Assembly (NCBI RefSeq): GCF_013426735.1
Contig: NZ_AP023272.1
Coordinates: 3,392,501-3,456,500, forward strand
Length of the DNA stretch: 64,000 nucleotides
From: Agrobacterium vitis
GTDB taxonomy: Bacteria; Pseudomonadota; Alphaproteobacteria; Rhizobiales; Rhizobiaceae
Reading direction: 5' to 3'
Both the position numbers and the translations under genes were made by a program. Positions 11,376 to 20,738 of this stretch are shown here, in pieces. Numbering within the stretch: position 1 is the stretch's first letter; every line of letters begins with the position of its first letter. Below the pieces are notes generated by a model. That model saw nothing but the letters and a program-made list of their open reading frames with translations. It had not been told where the DNA came from and made no database searches.

Positions 11376-12116
11376 TCAAGGTGCAGAAAGGTCGCGATCA
11401 AGGAACAACCGTGCCAGCCGGGTTTCCTGGGCTTTCGCCATCGTACGGACATAGGCATCCATTGCCAAAAGCGACAACAGGGTCGCAACACCACCGGCAG
11501 CGGCAAGATGCAGGATGTGTTGACTATGGGCCGAGAACTGCAACCGGTCAGCCACAGCCTGCGATACGACATTCATCACCGTCAGGCTCACCAGATTGCA
11601 GACCAGAATGGATGGGGCGAGCCAGTACAAGTCTCGAACGTTCAGAACTGGCAGATCATGATCCGGCACTTGTCCTTCCGGCGGAGCGTGGTCATCGCGC
11701 ATGGTGATGCGGGCAATTTCCATCATCACCACCTGGGGAAATATATATTTGATGATCGGCACGAACCAACAGATCACCGAGACCCATGGGCCGAGTCGTG
11801 GCGGCGCATCAGGTGAAAGACGGATGGCGAAGTGAACGGCAAGCCACAGCCAGGCCAACCAGAAACAGGCGCTGGCAACCCGAAAGACGAAAGCGGCAAT
11901 CTCGATAAAAGCCGCCCAGCGACCAACACCCTGCGCCAGCCAGCTGGTGACGCCGGTATAGGTCGCAAAGCCGGTGGCCGCCACCACATATTGAACCCAG
12001 GCGGTGTAGAGAAAAAACGGCACCAGAATGAAATAAAGCACCCCGCAGAGAGCTGCGAGAATCAGCCAGCCGCGCCGCATCCATGTCATTCGCCGGAGAA
12101 GGGTGTCCAGCGTCAT
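11376..12116 (-). CDS. DUF4328-like integral membrane protein
   Basis: A 246-aa protein with about six hydrophobic segments, including GWLILAALCGVLYFILVPFF, FIEIAAFVFRVASACFWLAW and a central PRLGPWVSVICWFVPIIKYI followed by FPQVVMMEI. That last block (tryptophans, FVP, then a conserved glutamate helix) is what I recall of DUF4328 proteins. Function is unknown. It lies 33 bases downstream of glyQ on the same strand and may be co-transcribed, but nothing in it suggests a role in glycyl-tRNA synthesis. Confidence 0.65.
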   Translation of the reverse strand: MTLDTLLRRMTWMRRGWLILAALCGVLYFILVPFFLYTAWVQYVVAATGFATYTGVTSWLAQGVGRWAAFIEIAAFVFRVASACFWLAWLWLAVHFAIRLSPDAPPRLGPWVSVICWFVPIIKYIFPQVVMMEIARITMRDDHAPPEGQVPDHDLPVLNVRDLYWLAPSILVCNLVSLTVMNVVSQAVADRLQFSAHSQHILHLAAAGGVATLLSLLAMDAYVRTMAKAQETRLARLFLDRDLSAP

Positions 12117-12149
12117 GCCCTTGCCCTCTCCCCAGCCGTTTCCAAGCTC

Positions 12150-13133
12150 TTACGCGGCCTTGCCGAAATTCGCGCCACCGGCATCGGTCTGCAAAAAGGC
12201 CTCGCCGCAGGCCTTGGCCAGCGTGCGCACCCGCAGGATATAGCTCTGGCGCTCGGTGACGGAAATCACCCCGCGCGCGTCCAGCAGATTGAAGACGTGG
12301 CTTGCCTTGATACATTGGTCATAGGCCGGAAACACGCACTTGTGCAGAACCTGATTGGCGCTTTCGCCCGGCGCACCAGCATCCAGCAGCGCCTGGCATT
12401 CCTTCTCTGCATCAGTGAAATGCCGCAGCAGCATTTCGGTATTGGCATATTCGAAATTATGGCGGGAATATTCCTGCTCGGCTTGCAGGAAAACATCGCC
12501 ATAGGAGATCTTCTCTTCGCCGTCGCGGCCATTGAAGTTCAGGTCATAGACATTATCGACGCCCTGTACATACATGGCCAGACGCTCCAGACCATAGGTC
12601 AGCTCGCCGGCCACCGGCGAGCATTCGATGCCGCAGACCTGCTGGAAATAGGTGAATTGCGAGACTTCCATGCCGTCGCACCAGCATTCCCAGCCAAGAC
12701 CCCAGGCGCCCAGCGTCGGGCTTTCCCAATCGTCTTCCACAAAGCGTACGTCATGCAGCAGCGGATCGAGACCGATGGCCTTCAACGAGCCGAGATAAAG
12801 CTCCTGCAGGTTGGAGGGGTTCGGCTTCAGGATCACCTGATATTGGTAGTAATGCTGCAAGCGATTGGGATTTTCGCCATAGCGGCCATCGGACGGACGG
12901 CGCGAGGGCTGGACGTAAGCAGCCTTCCAGGGCTTAGGGCCAAGCGCGCGCAGCGTCGTTGCCGGGTGAAACGTACCAGCACCGACTTCCATATCATAGG
13001 GTTGCAGCACGGCGCAGCCCTTGTCGGCCCAGTAAGTGTGCAGCGTCAGGATCAGCGCCTGAAAGGAGCGCTTCGGGTCCATATGCGGGGCGGAAGCCGA
13101 AGGAGCGAGAGGAAGCGTCATGGGAACCTGCAT
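12150..13133 (-). CDS. glyQ: Glycyl-tRNA synthetase alpha subunit
   Basis: GlyQ (up to 327 aa) is the catalytic class II aminoacylation subunit of the alpha2beta2 enzyme. Family motifs are clear: [80 protein letters not shown], and the C-terminal [19 protein letters not shown]. ATGs at 13133, 13121 and 13082 are all possible; the strongly conserved sequence begins after the third. Unusually, two genes (DUF4328-like and EPSP synthase) separate it from glyS. Confidence 0.97.
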   Translation of the reverse strand: MQVPMTLPLAPSASAPHMDPKRSFQALILTLHTYWADKGCAVLQPYDMEVGAGTFHPATTLRALGPKPWKAAYVQPSRRPSDGRYGENPNRLQHYYQYQVILKPNPSNLQELYLGSLKAIGLDPLLHDVRFVEDDWESPTLGAWGLGWECWCDGMEVSQFTYFQQVCGIECSPVAGELTYGLERLAMYVQGVDNVYDLNFNGRDGEEKISYGDVFLQAEQEYSRHNFEYANTEMLLRHFTDAEKECQALLDAGAPGESANQVLHKCVFPAYDQCIKASHVFNLLDARGVISVTERQSYILRVRTLAKACGEAFLQTDAGGANFGKAA

Positions 13134-13231
13134 GTATCATCGAAGTCAAAGGGTCAGTCTGACCTGCCATGCGCGGCCTTTGCGGTCAAGAGTGGCGTTG
13201 TGCGGCACGGTTGCTCTGGTGCAACGATCGG

Positions 13232-14416
13232 TCAGTGTCCAGTGACCTGGTCCAATTGCCCGCGCAGCAGAAACACCACGCCTTCAGGCGCAAAATCAAT
13301 CTTCGCCTCGCCGCGAAACAGATCCGCCACGACGCGCTCGGTCAGCTTGGAGCCGAAGCCACGACGCTCCGGCTCAGACACCGGCGGCCCGCCGCGCTCG
13401 CTCCAGCGCAGGAAGAAACGGCCATCGTCATCCTTGCCCCATTCCACTCGCACCTGACCCTCCGTCACCGACAGCGATCCATATTTTGTGGCATTTGTGG
13501 CAAGCTCATGCAGGGCCAGCGACAGGCCAAGCGCCTGACGCGAAGACGCTTGTAAAGACGGTCCAACAGCCTGAAAACGGTCAGGCCTGTCACGATGCGG
13601 CTCGATGGCATTTTCGACCACTTCGGCGATATCCGCCGAGGCCACGCTTTTGCCGGTCAACAGGTCCTGCGCCTTGGACAAGGCCTGAATGCGGGCCGAA
13701 ACCAGGCTCGCCGCCTGCGGCAGCGATTGCGCGCCGCGCATGGTCTGGCCGACTATGGATTGCACCATGGCCAGCATATTTTTCACGCGGTGCGCGAGTT
13801 CGCCGTTCAGCAGGCGCAATTCCTGCTCAAAGGCTTCTTTTTGCCGAAGATGCTGGCGGGTTTCCTCATGGCTCGTCTCCAGCGCCTGGCGGTCAAGCAC
13901 GGCCTGCGTGGTCTCCGTGACAATATTCAGCAGCCCATGCACAGCGCCATCATCGCCGTAAAGCGGGCTATAGGAAAATGTCCAATAGGTCTGTTCGGCA
14001 AAACCGTTGCGGGTCATCACCAGCGGCATATTTTCTTCCCATGTCGCCTTGCCGGCCAGGGCACTGCGCACATACGGCAGGACCCCTTCCCAGACATCCG
14101 CCCAGATTTCGGTAAAAGGCACGCCCAGGGCCTTGTCCTTGCGCAGGCCGAGCATTGGCTCATAGGCATCGTTGTAGAATTGCAGCAGGTCCGGCCCCCA
14201 CCAGAAGCACATGGGCTGACGTGAGGCTAACACCATTCGCATGGTGATTTTCAGCGATAGCGGCCAGGTGTTAATCGGACCGAGCGAGGTGGCTGCCCAG
14301 TCGAAATGGCGGATCATCTCGCCGATTTTACCGCCGCCAGCCAGAAAATCATCGGTGCTGATAGAGACATGAGAGGATGGCCAGGCGTGTTTCGCCTCCG
14401 GAAAAGACAATGCCAA
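13232..14416 (-). CDS. PAS-domain HWE-family sensor histidine kinase
   Basis: A 394-aa cytosolic kinase. The N-terminal half is a PAS-like sensor (FDWAATSLGPINTWPLSLKI, then MCFWWGPDLLQFYNDAYEPM, ending NIVTETTQAVLDRQAL). After a short coiled coil comes the HWE module: phospho-acceptor ELAHRVKNMLAMVQSIVGQT, an ATP-lid N-box LALHELATNATKYGSLS, and RWSERGGPPV carrying the W-x-E signature. HWE kinases are abundant in rhizobia and often phosphorylate single-domain receivers or PhyR-type general stress regulators. No receiver gene is adjacent, so its partner is unknown. No membrane segments and no cysteine for a bilin or flavin are evident. Confidence 0.9.
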   Translation of the reverse strand: MALSFPEAKHAWPSSHVSISTDDFLAGGGKIGEMIRHFDWAATSLGPINTWPLSLKITMRMVLASRQPMCFWWGPDLLQFYNDAYEPMLGLRKDKALGVPFTEIWADVWEGVLPYVRSALAGKATWEENMPLVMTRNGFAEQTYWTFSYSPLYGDDGAVHGLLNIVTETTQAVLDRQALETSHEETRQHLRQKEAFEQELRLLNGELAHRVKNMLAMVQSIVGQTMRGAQSLPQAASLVSARIQALSKAQDLLTGKSVASADIAEVVENAIEPHRDRPDRFQAVGPSLQASSRQALGLSLALHELATNATKYGSLSVTEGQVRVEWGKDDDGRFFLRWSERGGPPVSEPERRGFGSKLTERVVADLFRGEAKIDFAPEGVVFLLRGQLDQVTGH

Positions 14417-14770
14417 GTTCCCCCAGGTTCAAAGTATTACATCATAGGATTACAGTGCCGAGCGCTCTTCGGGCGCATTCCGGTTCACTGTAACAGTTTA
14501 TAGGCTTTATATAATCCCTGTCCTGACCTACAGGGGATCAGGCAGACGTACCGGCAAGGCAGTGAAACAGGTTTCACCAGCAGGTTGTTCCCGATTATAA
14601 AATCATAATTTCTGCATGATGCAAGCAGAGCTGCACAACCGACCTGGTTTTGGCACACTTTATCTTGCTCGAAAGTGTCCCTGCACCAAGGTCGCCGTCA
14701 ACGCACCATGTATACAGGCTGGCATTTCATACCGATGCCCGAATAGAAGGGTCACCTTCGACCCTTCTGA
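14417..14770. other. Gene-free stretch with hairpins
   Basis: No supported coding sequence. It holds an 8-bp inverted repeat TTACAGTG...CACTGTAA around 14450-14496 just upstream of the kinase start, and a perfect 9-bp hairpin AGAAGGGTC/GACCCTTCT at 14745-14768 that begins two bases beyond the stop codon of the small membrane-protein gene on the minus strand. The hairpin lacks a T run, so it would be an imperfect terminator. Confidence 0.45.
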
Positions 14771-14959
14771 TCAGTCGTCCTGCTTCACCCGGTATTCGCC
14801 GGTCTTCGGATCCTTGACCAGAGTGGTGACCGCATCGCTGTCGCGCCCACTCCGGCGATGGGCATTAACCGCCTTGCGTTGCGCCACCGACGCCGTCCAG
14901 CGCCGATAATACCATACGGCAAGGCCGATCAGAATGATAAAAAAGAGAATGCGCGTCAT
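14771..14959 (-). CDS. Small single-pass membrane protein, uncharacterised
   Basis: A 62-aa protein starting MTRILFFIILIGLAVWYYRR, a single N-terminal membrane helix followed by positive residues, so the rest likely faces the cytosol. The tail ends TLVKDPKTGEYRVKQDD. I recall similar short proteins next to sppA in other rhizobia, without a known function. The frame extends to 14986, but the ATG at 14959 is preceded by GAGCAGG and starts right at the hydrophobic helix. It lies about 125 bases downstream of the S49 protease gene on the same strand. Confidence 0.65.
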   Translation of the reverse strand: MTRILFFIILIGLAVWYYRRWTASVAQRKAVNAHRRSGRDSDAVTTLVKDPKTGEYRVKQDD

Positions 14960-15085
14960 GCTGCCTGCTCGCCCACGGATTACCACGTCCGTTGGAAAAC
15001 CGACAGGACATCACTCTCCTTTATCAGGTCACCCGCATGTCCGAAAGCCCCGGTTCTCCCAAAAGACAAAGGACATCAAGGATAT

Positions 15086-15952
15086 CTAAAGCCCATAGCG
15101 CGCCCAGAGCGCACGGTCTTCCAGCGTCTCCACAAGGCCTGCGGCAGCGGCGCTGCCGATATCACTGGGAGCAGAAAGCGCCGTGTCAACTCCCGGCAGA
15201 CGTCGGCCGAACAGGCCACGCGCGCCGGAGATCAATTCCAGCCGGGCTGTCTTGCCATAACGCGCCTTGATCTCCTCGCGCATACTACCAAGGCCGTCCA
15301 CCAGACCGAGCTCGAAACCCTTGCGCCCCGTCCAGAACAGGCCGGAAAACAGCTCCGGATTGTCGTTAAGCCGGATGCCGCGCCGTGTCTTGACCATGTC
15401 GATGAAAACATCGTGAATATCCAGCTGAAGGGTCTTCAGATAGTCGATATCGCTTTGTTTTTCCGGTTGAAACGGATCGAGCATCACCTTGTTTTCGCCC
15501 GCCGTATAAACGCGCCGCTCGACGCCGATCTTCTTCAGCAACTCGGGAAAGCCGAAACCGCCGGAGACGACGCCGATCGAGCCGACAATCGAGGTCGGGT
15601 CGGCAATGATTTCGTCGCCTGCAAGGGCGATCATATAGCCCCCGGAGGCTGCCACATCTTCCACGAACACCAGCACGGTCTTGCTGTGTTCATCGGCCAG
15701 TGTCCGGATGCGCTGAAAGATCATCCGCGATTGCACCGGCGAGCCGCCCGGCGAATTGAGCGACAGCACTACAGCCGGACTGTCCTTCAACTTGAAGGCT
15801 TTTTCCAGAAGTGGTGCGATAGCGGCGAGGTTCAGCGCCGGGCGAAACCGGCTGCCGCCGCTCATGATCGCGCCATGCAGCCGCACGACGGGAATGACGA
15901 TTTCCTGCTTGCGAAACCGCTTCGGCACCCACCGCTTCCATAGACCCGCCAT
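15086..15952 (-). CDS. sppA: S49-family signal peptide peptidase (SppA-like)
   Basis: A 288-aa serine protease of family S49. It has VIPVVRLHGAIMSG, VVLSLNSPGGSPVQSRMI (oxyanion region), and VFVEDVAASGGYMIALAGDE, in which the Ser of AASGGYM is the family nucleophile. TSIVGSIGVVSGGFGFPELL follows, and FTGRKGFELGLVDGLG-like WTGRKGFELGLVDGLGSM closes the domain. It is the short, single-domain form (SohB/SppA36 type), without the N-terminal repeat of E. coli SppA. There is no clear N-terminal membrane anchor (MAGLWKRWVPKRFRKQEI is basic). Family members cut residual signal peptides or membrane protein fragments. The gene symbol reflects the family only. Confidence 0.9.
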   Translation of the reverse strand: MAGLWKRWVPKRFRKQEIVIPVVRLHGAIMSGGSRFRPALNLAAIAPLLEKAFKLKDSPAVVLSLNSPGGSPVQSRMIFQRIRTLADEHSKTVLVFVEDVAASGGYMIALAGDEIIADPTSIVGSIGVVSGGFGFPELLKKIGVERRVYTAGENKVMLDPFQPEKQSDIDYLKTLQLDIHDVFIDMVKTRRGIRLNDNPELFSGLFWTGRKGFELGLVDGLGSMREEIKARYGKTARLELISGARGLFGRRLPGVDTALSAPSDIGSAAAAGLVETLEDRALWARYGL

Positions 15953-16058
15953 GCGTCACATCCTTTGCTGTTCCAAACCGAACAGTCATGTAAGTCTTGA
16001 AGGCGTAAACGCAATGGCAGGGCTCATTTTTGCCTGATGACCCAGCCGCAGCAACCTA

Positions 16059-16862
16059 TCAGATCGTCTTGATGTCCAGCCTCGGATAGCCCCCCCGACC
16101 GTTGTTGAGCGCATCGACCTGAGGCAGGAAGGCGTGGCCTTCAGGCCCATGCATGATCAGCGGGCTTCGGAAGGTGAGCCGGGCGCGCGAGCCTTTAATC
16201 GCCGTCAGCAGCAGGCGGATCGCACTTTCGCCCTCCCTTGGATGGATGAGGGTGATCTCGATACCGCCAAAGCGTTTGCCGCAGGCGGCGATGATCTCGG
16301 CCACCGATTGCGGCCGGGCAATCAGCGACAATTGCCCGCCGGGTTTCATGATCGCACCAGCGGTGCGCAGCCAGCGTTCAAACAGATCCCCGTCCATTGC
16401 ATGCGCCTCGGCCTTCAGGCTGTCAGGCGTCATACGATCGCGCCCGTCATTGAAGGGCGGGTTCATGATCACATGATCGAAAGCGTCGTCCGGCAATCCC
16501 GCCGCCCGGCGCGCCCGTCCCGTCAGCGTCACATCCGCCGCGACCAGGTTTACCCGGTCGGCCAGATGGGCATTTTCGGCCAGACCGAGGGTCTTTTGCG
16601 CATAGGACAACATGTCAGGGGAACGCTCAACCAGCGTCACCGTGGCCATCGGGAGACGCGAGGCAACAGCCAAACCCGCGCCACCGGCGCCAGCGCCCAG
16701 ATCTGCAACCGTGCCACCCTCCCCCACCAACGCTGCCAAGAGCATGGCATCCATGCCAGCGCGATGACCACGGCCTTTTGGTTGCACGAGGAAAAAGCCG
16801 CCGCGATGAAAGGCATCGACGGTTTCGTTGATGATATCGGAGGCAGTCACCTCAAAAGCCAT
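16059..16862 (-). CDS. TrmN6-like SAM-dependent methyltransferase
   Basis: A 267-aa class I methyltransferase resembling E. coli TrmN6/YfiC, which methylates N6 of A37 in tRNA-Val. It has TVADLGAGAGGAGLAVASRL (SAM-binding motif I), acidic motif II TLVERSPDM and the N6-adenine signature FDHVIMNPPFNDG. LTAIKGSRARLTFRSPLIMH and HGPEGHAFLPQVDALN match the family tail. The substrate is inferred from family resemblance. The stop of the upstream DUF2007 gene is 21 bases away, so the two probably share a transcript. Confidence 0.85.
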   Translation of the reverse strand: MAFEVTASDIINETVDAFHRGGFFLVQPKGRGHRAGMDAMLLAALVGEGGTVADLGAGAGGAGLAVASRLPMATVTLVERSPDMLSYAQKTLGLAENAHLADRVNLVAADVTLTGRARRAAGLPDDAFDHVIMNPPFNDGRDRMTPDSLKAEAHAMDGDLFERWLRTAGAIMKPGGQLSLIARPQSVAEIIAACGKRFGGIEITLIHPREGESAIRLLLTAIKGSRARLTFRSPLIMHGPEGHAFLPQVDALNNGRGGYPRLDIKTI

Positions 16863-16883
16863 GGCCTTCTGTCCCGATCTCGC

Positions 16884-17114
16884 TTATGCCGCGCCGTCGC
16901 GCAATTCTGCGCCAAGACCGGCATCGATCAGGATGCGCCGCGCTTCCTCTGCCCGGCCCGGCTCGACCAGGAAACGGCGTGGCAAAAGCCCGAGCGATCC
17001 TTCCAGAATGCTCATCGACTGGTCGGCAATCAGGCTCTCGATACCGGCATCCTTCATCAGGCTCTGGGCAAAGGACAGTAAAACGGCGTCATTGGTGCGA
17101 ATGAGTTCATGCAT
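16884..17114 (-). CDS. DUF2007 (putative signal-transducing) small protein
   Basis: A 76-aa protein, MHELIRTNDAVLLSFAQSLM then KDAGIESLIADQSMSILEGS, ending LVEPGRAEEARRILIDAGL. The pattern of an N-terminal segment about locating a gene product, a short acidic middle and a C-terminal helix with EEA/ARRIL matches DUF2007. Function is unknown. The open frame reaches 17252, but only the part from the ATG at 17114 resembles the family. It is divergent from the polyprenyl synthase gene. Confidence 0.8.
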   Translation of the reverse strand: MHELIRTNDAVLLSFAQSLMKDAGIESLIADQSMSILEGSLGLLPRRFLVEPGRAEEARRILIDAGLGAELRDGAA

Positions 17115-17440
17115 GCGATGATGAGTCCTATCAAATCTGCGGGATAGAGAAATTCCGCTCTTGCCGGGTCGCCAACCGCTTTTTATGTTTGTTTGAGCAT
17201 TATGTCTCGAATTTTCGCGCAAACACCGCTTGATGACGCGACAGTCAGGCAAAAAAACCGTAAGTTGGGTCGAAGCGACGACAATTGCCCGATCCGGTTA
17301 GGCCAAATCCGGTTGGGCTAGGCCCGGTTGGGATTGAGATGACATTGAGCCTTGGATATAAGGGGCCAACGCGGTCTTGTGGTGTGTTAATCCACACGCT
17401 ATCGCAGTCCTGATACAGGAATAAACAGGAGTCCGGACAG
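17115..17440. other. Divergent promoter region between DUF2007 gene and ispB
   Basis: No gene is seen. The right half carries imperfect direct repeats of CCGGTT(A/G)GGC (around 17296-17332). The translation start of ispB is set by AGGAG at 17427-17431. Promoters for both genes should lie here, but no -35/-10 pair is distinctive enough to call. Confidence 0.35.
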
Positions 17441-18457
17441 TTGGGCGCAGTGATACCGCTTGGTGACAAGAAAAACAAACAGGCCTCGGTGCAACCTCTG
17501 GTGGACCTGACCCGCAACGGCATGGAGCGGGTCAATCAACTGATCCTGTCCAAGGCCGGATCCGATGTCCAGATGATCCCGGAAGTCGCCAATCACCTGA
17601 TTTCCTCTGGTGGTAAGCGCCTGCGCCCGATGCTGACGCTGGCCTCCGCCGCGATGTTCGGCTATGAAGGCGAAGGCCATATCAAGCTCGCCACCAGCGT
17701 CGAATTCATGCACACTGCCACGCTGCTGCATGACGATGTGGTGGATGAGAGCGACCTCAGGCGCGGCAAATCCACCGCCCGGATGATCTGGGGCAACCAG
17801 GCCAGTGTTTTGGTCGGCGATTTCCTGCTTGGCCAGGCATTTCGAATGATGGTCGAAGTCGGCTCGCTGGAAGCGCTGGATGTCTTGTCAACGGCGGCCT
17901 CGGTGATTGCCGAGGGCGAAGTGCTTCAGCTTTCGGTCGCCAAGAACATGGAAACCACCGAGGACGATTATCAGGCGGTCATTCGTGCCAAGACGGCGGC
18001 GCTGTTTGCCGCCGCCGCCGAAGTCGGTCCTATCGTCGCCGGAACGGACAAAGGTGCGCGCAACGCGCTCAAATCCTACGGCATGAATTTGGGCCTGGCC
18101 TTCCAGCTGGTCGATGATGCCCTGGATTACGGCGGCAAGGTCGCGGATCTCGGCAAGAATACCGGAGACGATTTCCGCGAGGGCAAGATCACCCTGCCAG
18201 TCATTCTCGCCTACCGGCGTGGCAACGAGGCCGAGCGGGGCTTCTGGCGCGAAGCGCTGGAAGGCGGCAGGCATGACGATGCCAATCTGGAAAAGGCCAT
18301 GGGGCTGATTACCAAATATAACGGTCTTTCCGATACAGTGGCGCGGGCCATTCACTATGGCGACGTCGCCCGCGATGCCTTGGCGCCGGTGCCTGACGGC
18401 GTCTGGAAAGATGCCTTGATGGACGTCATCGATTTCTGCATCGAACGGGTCAGTTAA
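17441..18457 (+). CDS. ispB: Polyprenyl (octa/decaprenyl) diphosphate synthase
   Basis: A 338-aa trans-isoprenyl diphosphate synthase that extends FPP with IPP to make the long side chain of ubiquinone. It has SSGGKRLRPMLTLASAAMFG, the first aspartate-rich motif LLHDDVVDESDLRRGKST, and the second one AFQLVDDALDYGG followed by LGKNTGDDFREGKITLPVI. Chain length cannot be read with certainty; rhizobia generally make Q-10. The start is TTG at 17441, supported by AGGAG nine bases upstream; no ATG fits as well. Monocistronic as far as can be seen, with an inverted repeat TTTCCAG...CTGGAAA shortly after the stop. Confidence 0.94.
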   Translation: MGAVIPLGDKKNKQASVQPLVDLTRNGMERVNQLILSKAGSDVQMIPEVANHLISSGGKRLRPMLTLASAAMFGYEGEGHIKLATSVEFMHTATLLHDDVVDESDLRRGKSTARMIWGNQASVLVGDFLLGQAFRMMVEVGSLEALDVLSTAASVIAEGEVLQLSVAKNMETTEDDYQAVIRAKTAALFAAAAEVGPIVAGTDKGARNALKSYGMNLGLAFQLVDDALDYGGKVADLGKNTGDDFREGKITLPVILAYRRGNEAERGFWREALEGGRHDDANLEKAMGLITKYNGLSDTVARAIHYGDVARDALAPVPDGVWKDALMDVIDFCIERVS

Positions 18458-18831
18458 AACATTTCCAGCCAGACCATGTTGCGGTTTGGCATCTGGAAAT
18501 ACATCCACCAAAGACACCCGGTTTTCTTGAAACGCTGAAATGCTCCGACGTTCCTCCGGAAAACCGGGAGCCATTGCCGCTAACACGTTCCGGGAGGTTT
18601 TTATGTCACTTACGCAAAAAAGCCATTCTGTTGCCATCACATTGACTGGTCACGTGGGGGCAAGGCTCTTACATATCATGTTCCGGTCTCAGCGACCTGG
18701 CTGGCAGCGAGCCTCGCAGCCTTCTGATTCGCTGGCCTGATGTTGAATTTTCCGATCCGGCCAGAATGGCCGGTGACCCTGGTTGCCCGATCCGGTCGAA
18801 TGACCGGTGATCTTGGTTGAAAGGCTTCTTC
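18458..18831. other. Intergenic region with tandem 34-bp repeat
   Basis: No supported gene. Contents: an inverted repeat TTTCCAG...CTGGAAA with inner CCAGACC/GGTTTGG (about 18463-18502), possibly the ispB transcript end, and two tandem copies of a repeat at 18752-18785 and 18787-18819. Each repeat unit starts CCGATCCGG, contains a CCGG(C/T)C...G(A/G)CCGG dyad and ends CTTGGTTG or CCTGGTTG. The second copy stops 13 bases before the next start codon, so both lie in the 5' leader of the TPR gene. Confidence 0.5.
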
Positions 18832-20691
18832 ATGCGGCAGATCTTTGCCAAACGCTTCCTCTCGGGCACAGCGCTCCTGCTTCTGGTGTCCTTCAGCGGG
18901 GGCGTCCTCCCGTCCTTCCTGGCTCCGCCGGTAGCGATGGCGGCAGAAACGGCAAAACAGCCGGTCGATGGCTTCGATCTCGATGAGGTCGATACTCTGT
19001 CCGGCGCGTATCTGGCGGCCCGCACGGCCAACACCGACCGCGATTTCACGACCGCCGTGACCCTTTACGAGAAGGCGCTGCGTTTCGAACCGCAGGACCT
19101 GGAAATCCGCGAAAGCCTGATGCTGTCGCTGCTGATGGCTGGCCGCTTCGAGGAAGGCGCGAAATACGCCAACGAGCTGCGCAAGGATCAGGCCGTTGAG
19201 CGCATTACCGCTATTGTCCGCGGGCTGGAGGCTATCAAAGGCAAGAAATACCGCACGGCGGAAAAAGTCCTTGCCTATAAGGGGCCGAACGATCTCGACC
19301 GGCTGACCAATGCGCTGCTGACCGCTTGGGCGAAAATGGGCGCCGGGCGTGGCAAGGAAGCCCTTGCCGATCTCGACAAGATGAAAGGCCCGGACTGGTA
19401 CGGCATTTTCAAGAATTACAATGCGGGCGTGATGGCTGCCGCGATTGGCGACGAGACCAAGGCCCGCAGCTATCTGAGCGGCGTTATCACTGACCGCGAG
19501 GGCGGCGCGACCGCGCCCGACACGTTCCTGCGTGCCGTCATGGCGCTGGCGACGCTGGAAGCCAAGACCGGCAACAAGCAGAAGGCACTCGATGCGCTGG
19601 CGGCTGGCGATGAAGTGTTGAACAATTATCCGCCCTTCAAGGCGATGCGCGAGCGGATCGAAAAGGGCGAGGTTCCCAAGCCGCAGGTGGCCACCGCTGA
19701 TGAAGGGGCAGCCTCAGTGCTGTTTTCGATCGGTGGCGCTCTGAACCGCCAGGGAACCCAGGACACCGTTGCGCTGTATCTGCAATTGTCGCGGGCGCTC
19801 GATCCCGACAGCGCCGATACGCTGATCATGCTGGGTGGCATTGCCGAGGGCAACAAACAGACAGATCTGGCTATTTCCTTCTACAAGCAGGTGCCGGCCG
19901 AATCGCCGATGCGGCGGATTTCCGAAATGCAGCTGGGTCTGGCGCTGGCCGAAACCGGCAAGGTCGAGGAATCCAAGGCCCATCTGAAATCGCTGATCGC
20001 CTCGGATCCGCAGGATATCCGCTCCTATCTGGCCTATGGCAGCGTGTTGTCGGATGCCAAGGACTACACCGAAATGGCCGCCAATTACGACAAGGCAGCG
20101 GAGATTCTTGGTTCGGCCCCCGGAAAGAACCAGTGGCCGGTGTTTTTCCAGCGCGGCATTGCCTATGAACGCCTGAAGAAATGGGATCAGGCCGAGCCGA
20201 ACTTCCGCAAGGCGCTGGAGCTTAATCCCCAGCAGCCACAGGTTCTCAACTATCTCGGCTATTCCTGGGTGGATATGAACCGCAATCTCCAGGAGGGCCT
20301 GGAGATGATCAAGAAAGCCGTCGAGCTGAAGCCTGATGATGGCTATATCGTTGATTCGCTCGGCTGGGCCTATTATCGGCTGGGCCGATATGACGAGGCG
20401 GTCGAGGAACTGGAGCGTGCCGTGCAGTTGAAGGCCGGTGACGCGACGATCAACGACCATCTGGGCGACGCCTATTGGCGGGTTGGCCGCAAACTGGAAG
20501 CCACCTTCCAGTGGCGACAGGTCCTGGCGTTCAAGCCGGAACCCGAACTGATCGCTACGGTGCAGGAAAAGCTGGAAAAGGGATTGCCGGACCTGCCTGC
20601 TGGGCCTGGGGCAGCCGAAGCCACACCGCCGGTCGCCCCGGCGCCCGCACCTGCCCCGCAGACGCCGGATCAACCTGAAAAGAAGTCCTGA
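18832..20691 (+). CDS. Exported tetratricopeptide repeat protein
   Basis: A 619-aa protein with a signal peptide (MRQIFAKRFLSGTALLLLVS, then a PVAMAAE cleavage region) and TPR repeats from about residue 45 to 580. The clearest units are DFTTAVTLYEKALRFEPQDL, KKWDQAEPNFRKALELNPQQ, LQEGLEMIKKAVELKPDDGY and GRYDEAVEELERAVQLKAGD, the last followed by WRVGRKLEATFQWRQVLAFK. The tail is Pro/Ala-rich (PPVAPAPAPAPQTPDQPEKK). TPRs mediate protein contacts; a role in envelope or outer-membrane assembly is inferred from export only. Start is ATG 18832 with AAGG eight bases before; a TTG at 18817 is the alternative. It is followed closely by ispE. Confidence 0.88.
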   Translation: MRQIFAKRFLSGTALLLLVSFSGGVLPSFLAPPVAMAAETAKQPVDGFDLDEVDTLSGAYLAARTANTDRDFTTAVTLYEKALRFEPQDLEIRESLMLSLLMAGRFEEGAKYANELRKDQAVERITAIVRGLEAIKGKKYRTAEKVLAYKGPNDLDRLTNALLTAWAKMGAGRGKEALADLDKMKGPDWYGIFKNYNAGVMAAAIGDETKARSYLSGVITDREGGATAPDTFLRAVMALATLEAKTGNKQKALDALAAGDEVLNNYPPFKAMRERIEKGEVPKPQVATADEGAASVLFSIGGALNRQGTQDTVALYLQLSRALDPDSADTLIMLGGIAEGNKQTDLAISFYKQVPAESPMRRISEMQLGLALAETGKVEESKAHLKSLIASDPQDIRSYLAYGSVLSDAKDYTEMAANYDKAAEILGSAPGKNQWPVFFQRGIAYERLKKWDQAEPNFRKALELNPQQPQVLNYLGYSWVDMNRNLQEGLEMIKKAVELKPDDGYIVDSLGWAYYRLGRYDEAVEELERAVQLKAGDATINDHLGDAYWRVGRKLEATFQWRQVLAFKPEPELIATVQEKLEKGLPDLPAGPGAAEATPPVAPAPAPAPQTPDQPEKKS

Positions 20692-20738
20692 GCATCGTTG
20701 ATGCCTTGGTTTTCAAACAGGGCGAGGCAGGAAGCCGA

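Noticed and set aside
11832..13457. 541-codon open frame on the plus strand opposite glyQ and the DUF4328-like gene
   Set aside because: It spans two genuine minus-strand genes and ends inside a third; composition is that of an antisense shadow.
14417..14770. Possible regulatory RNA upstream of the HWE kinase
   Set aside because: Only short dyads are present and no known riboswitch or sRNA pattern could be recognised.
18540..18740. 66-codon open frame before the TPR gene
   Set aside because: No family features; overlaps repeat-rich leader sequence.
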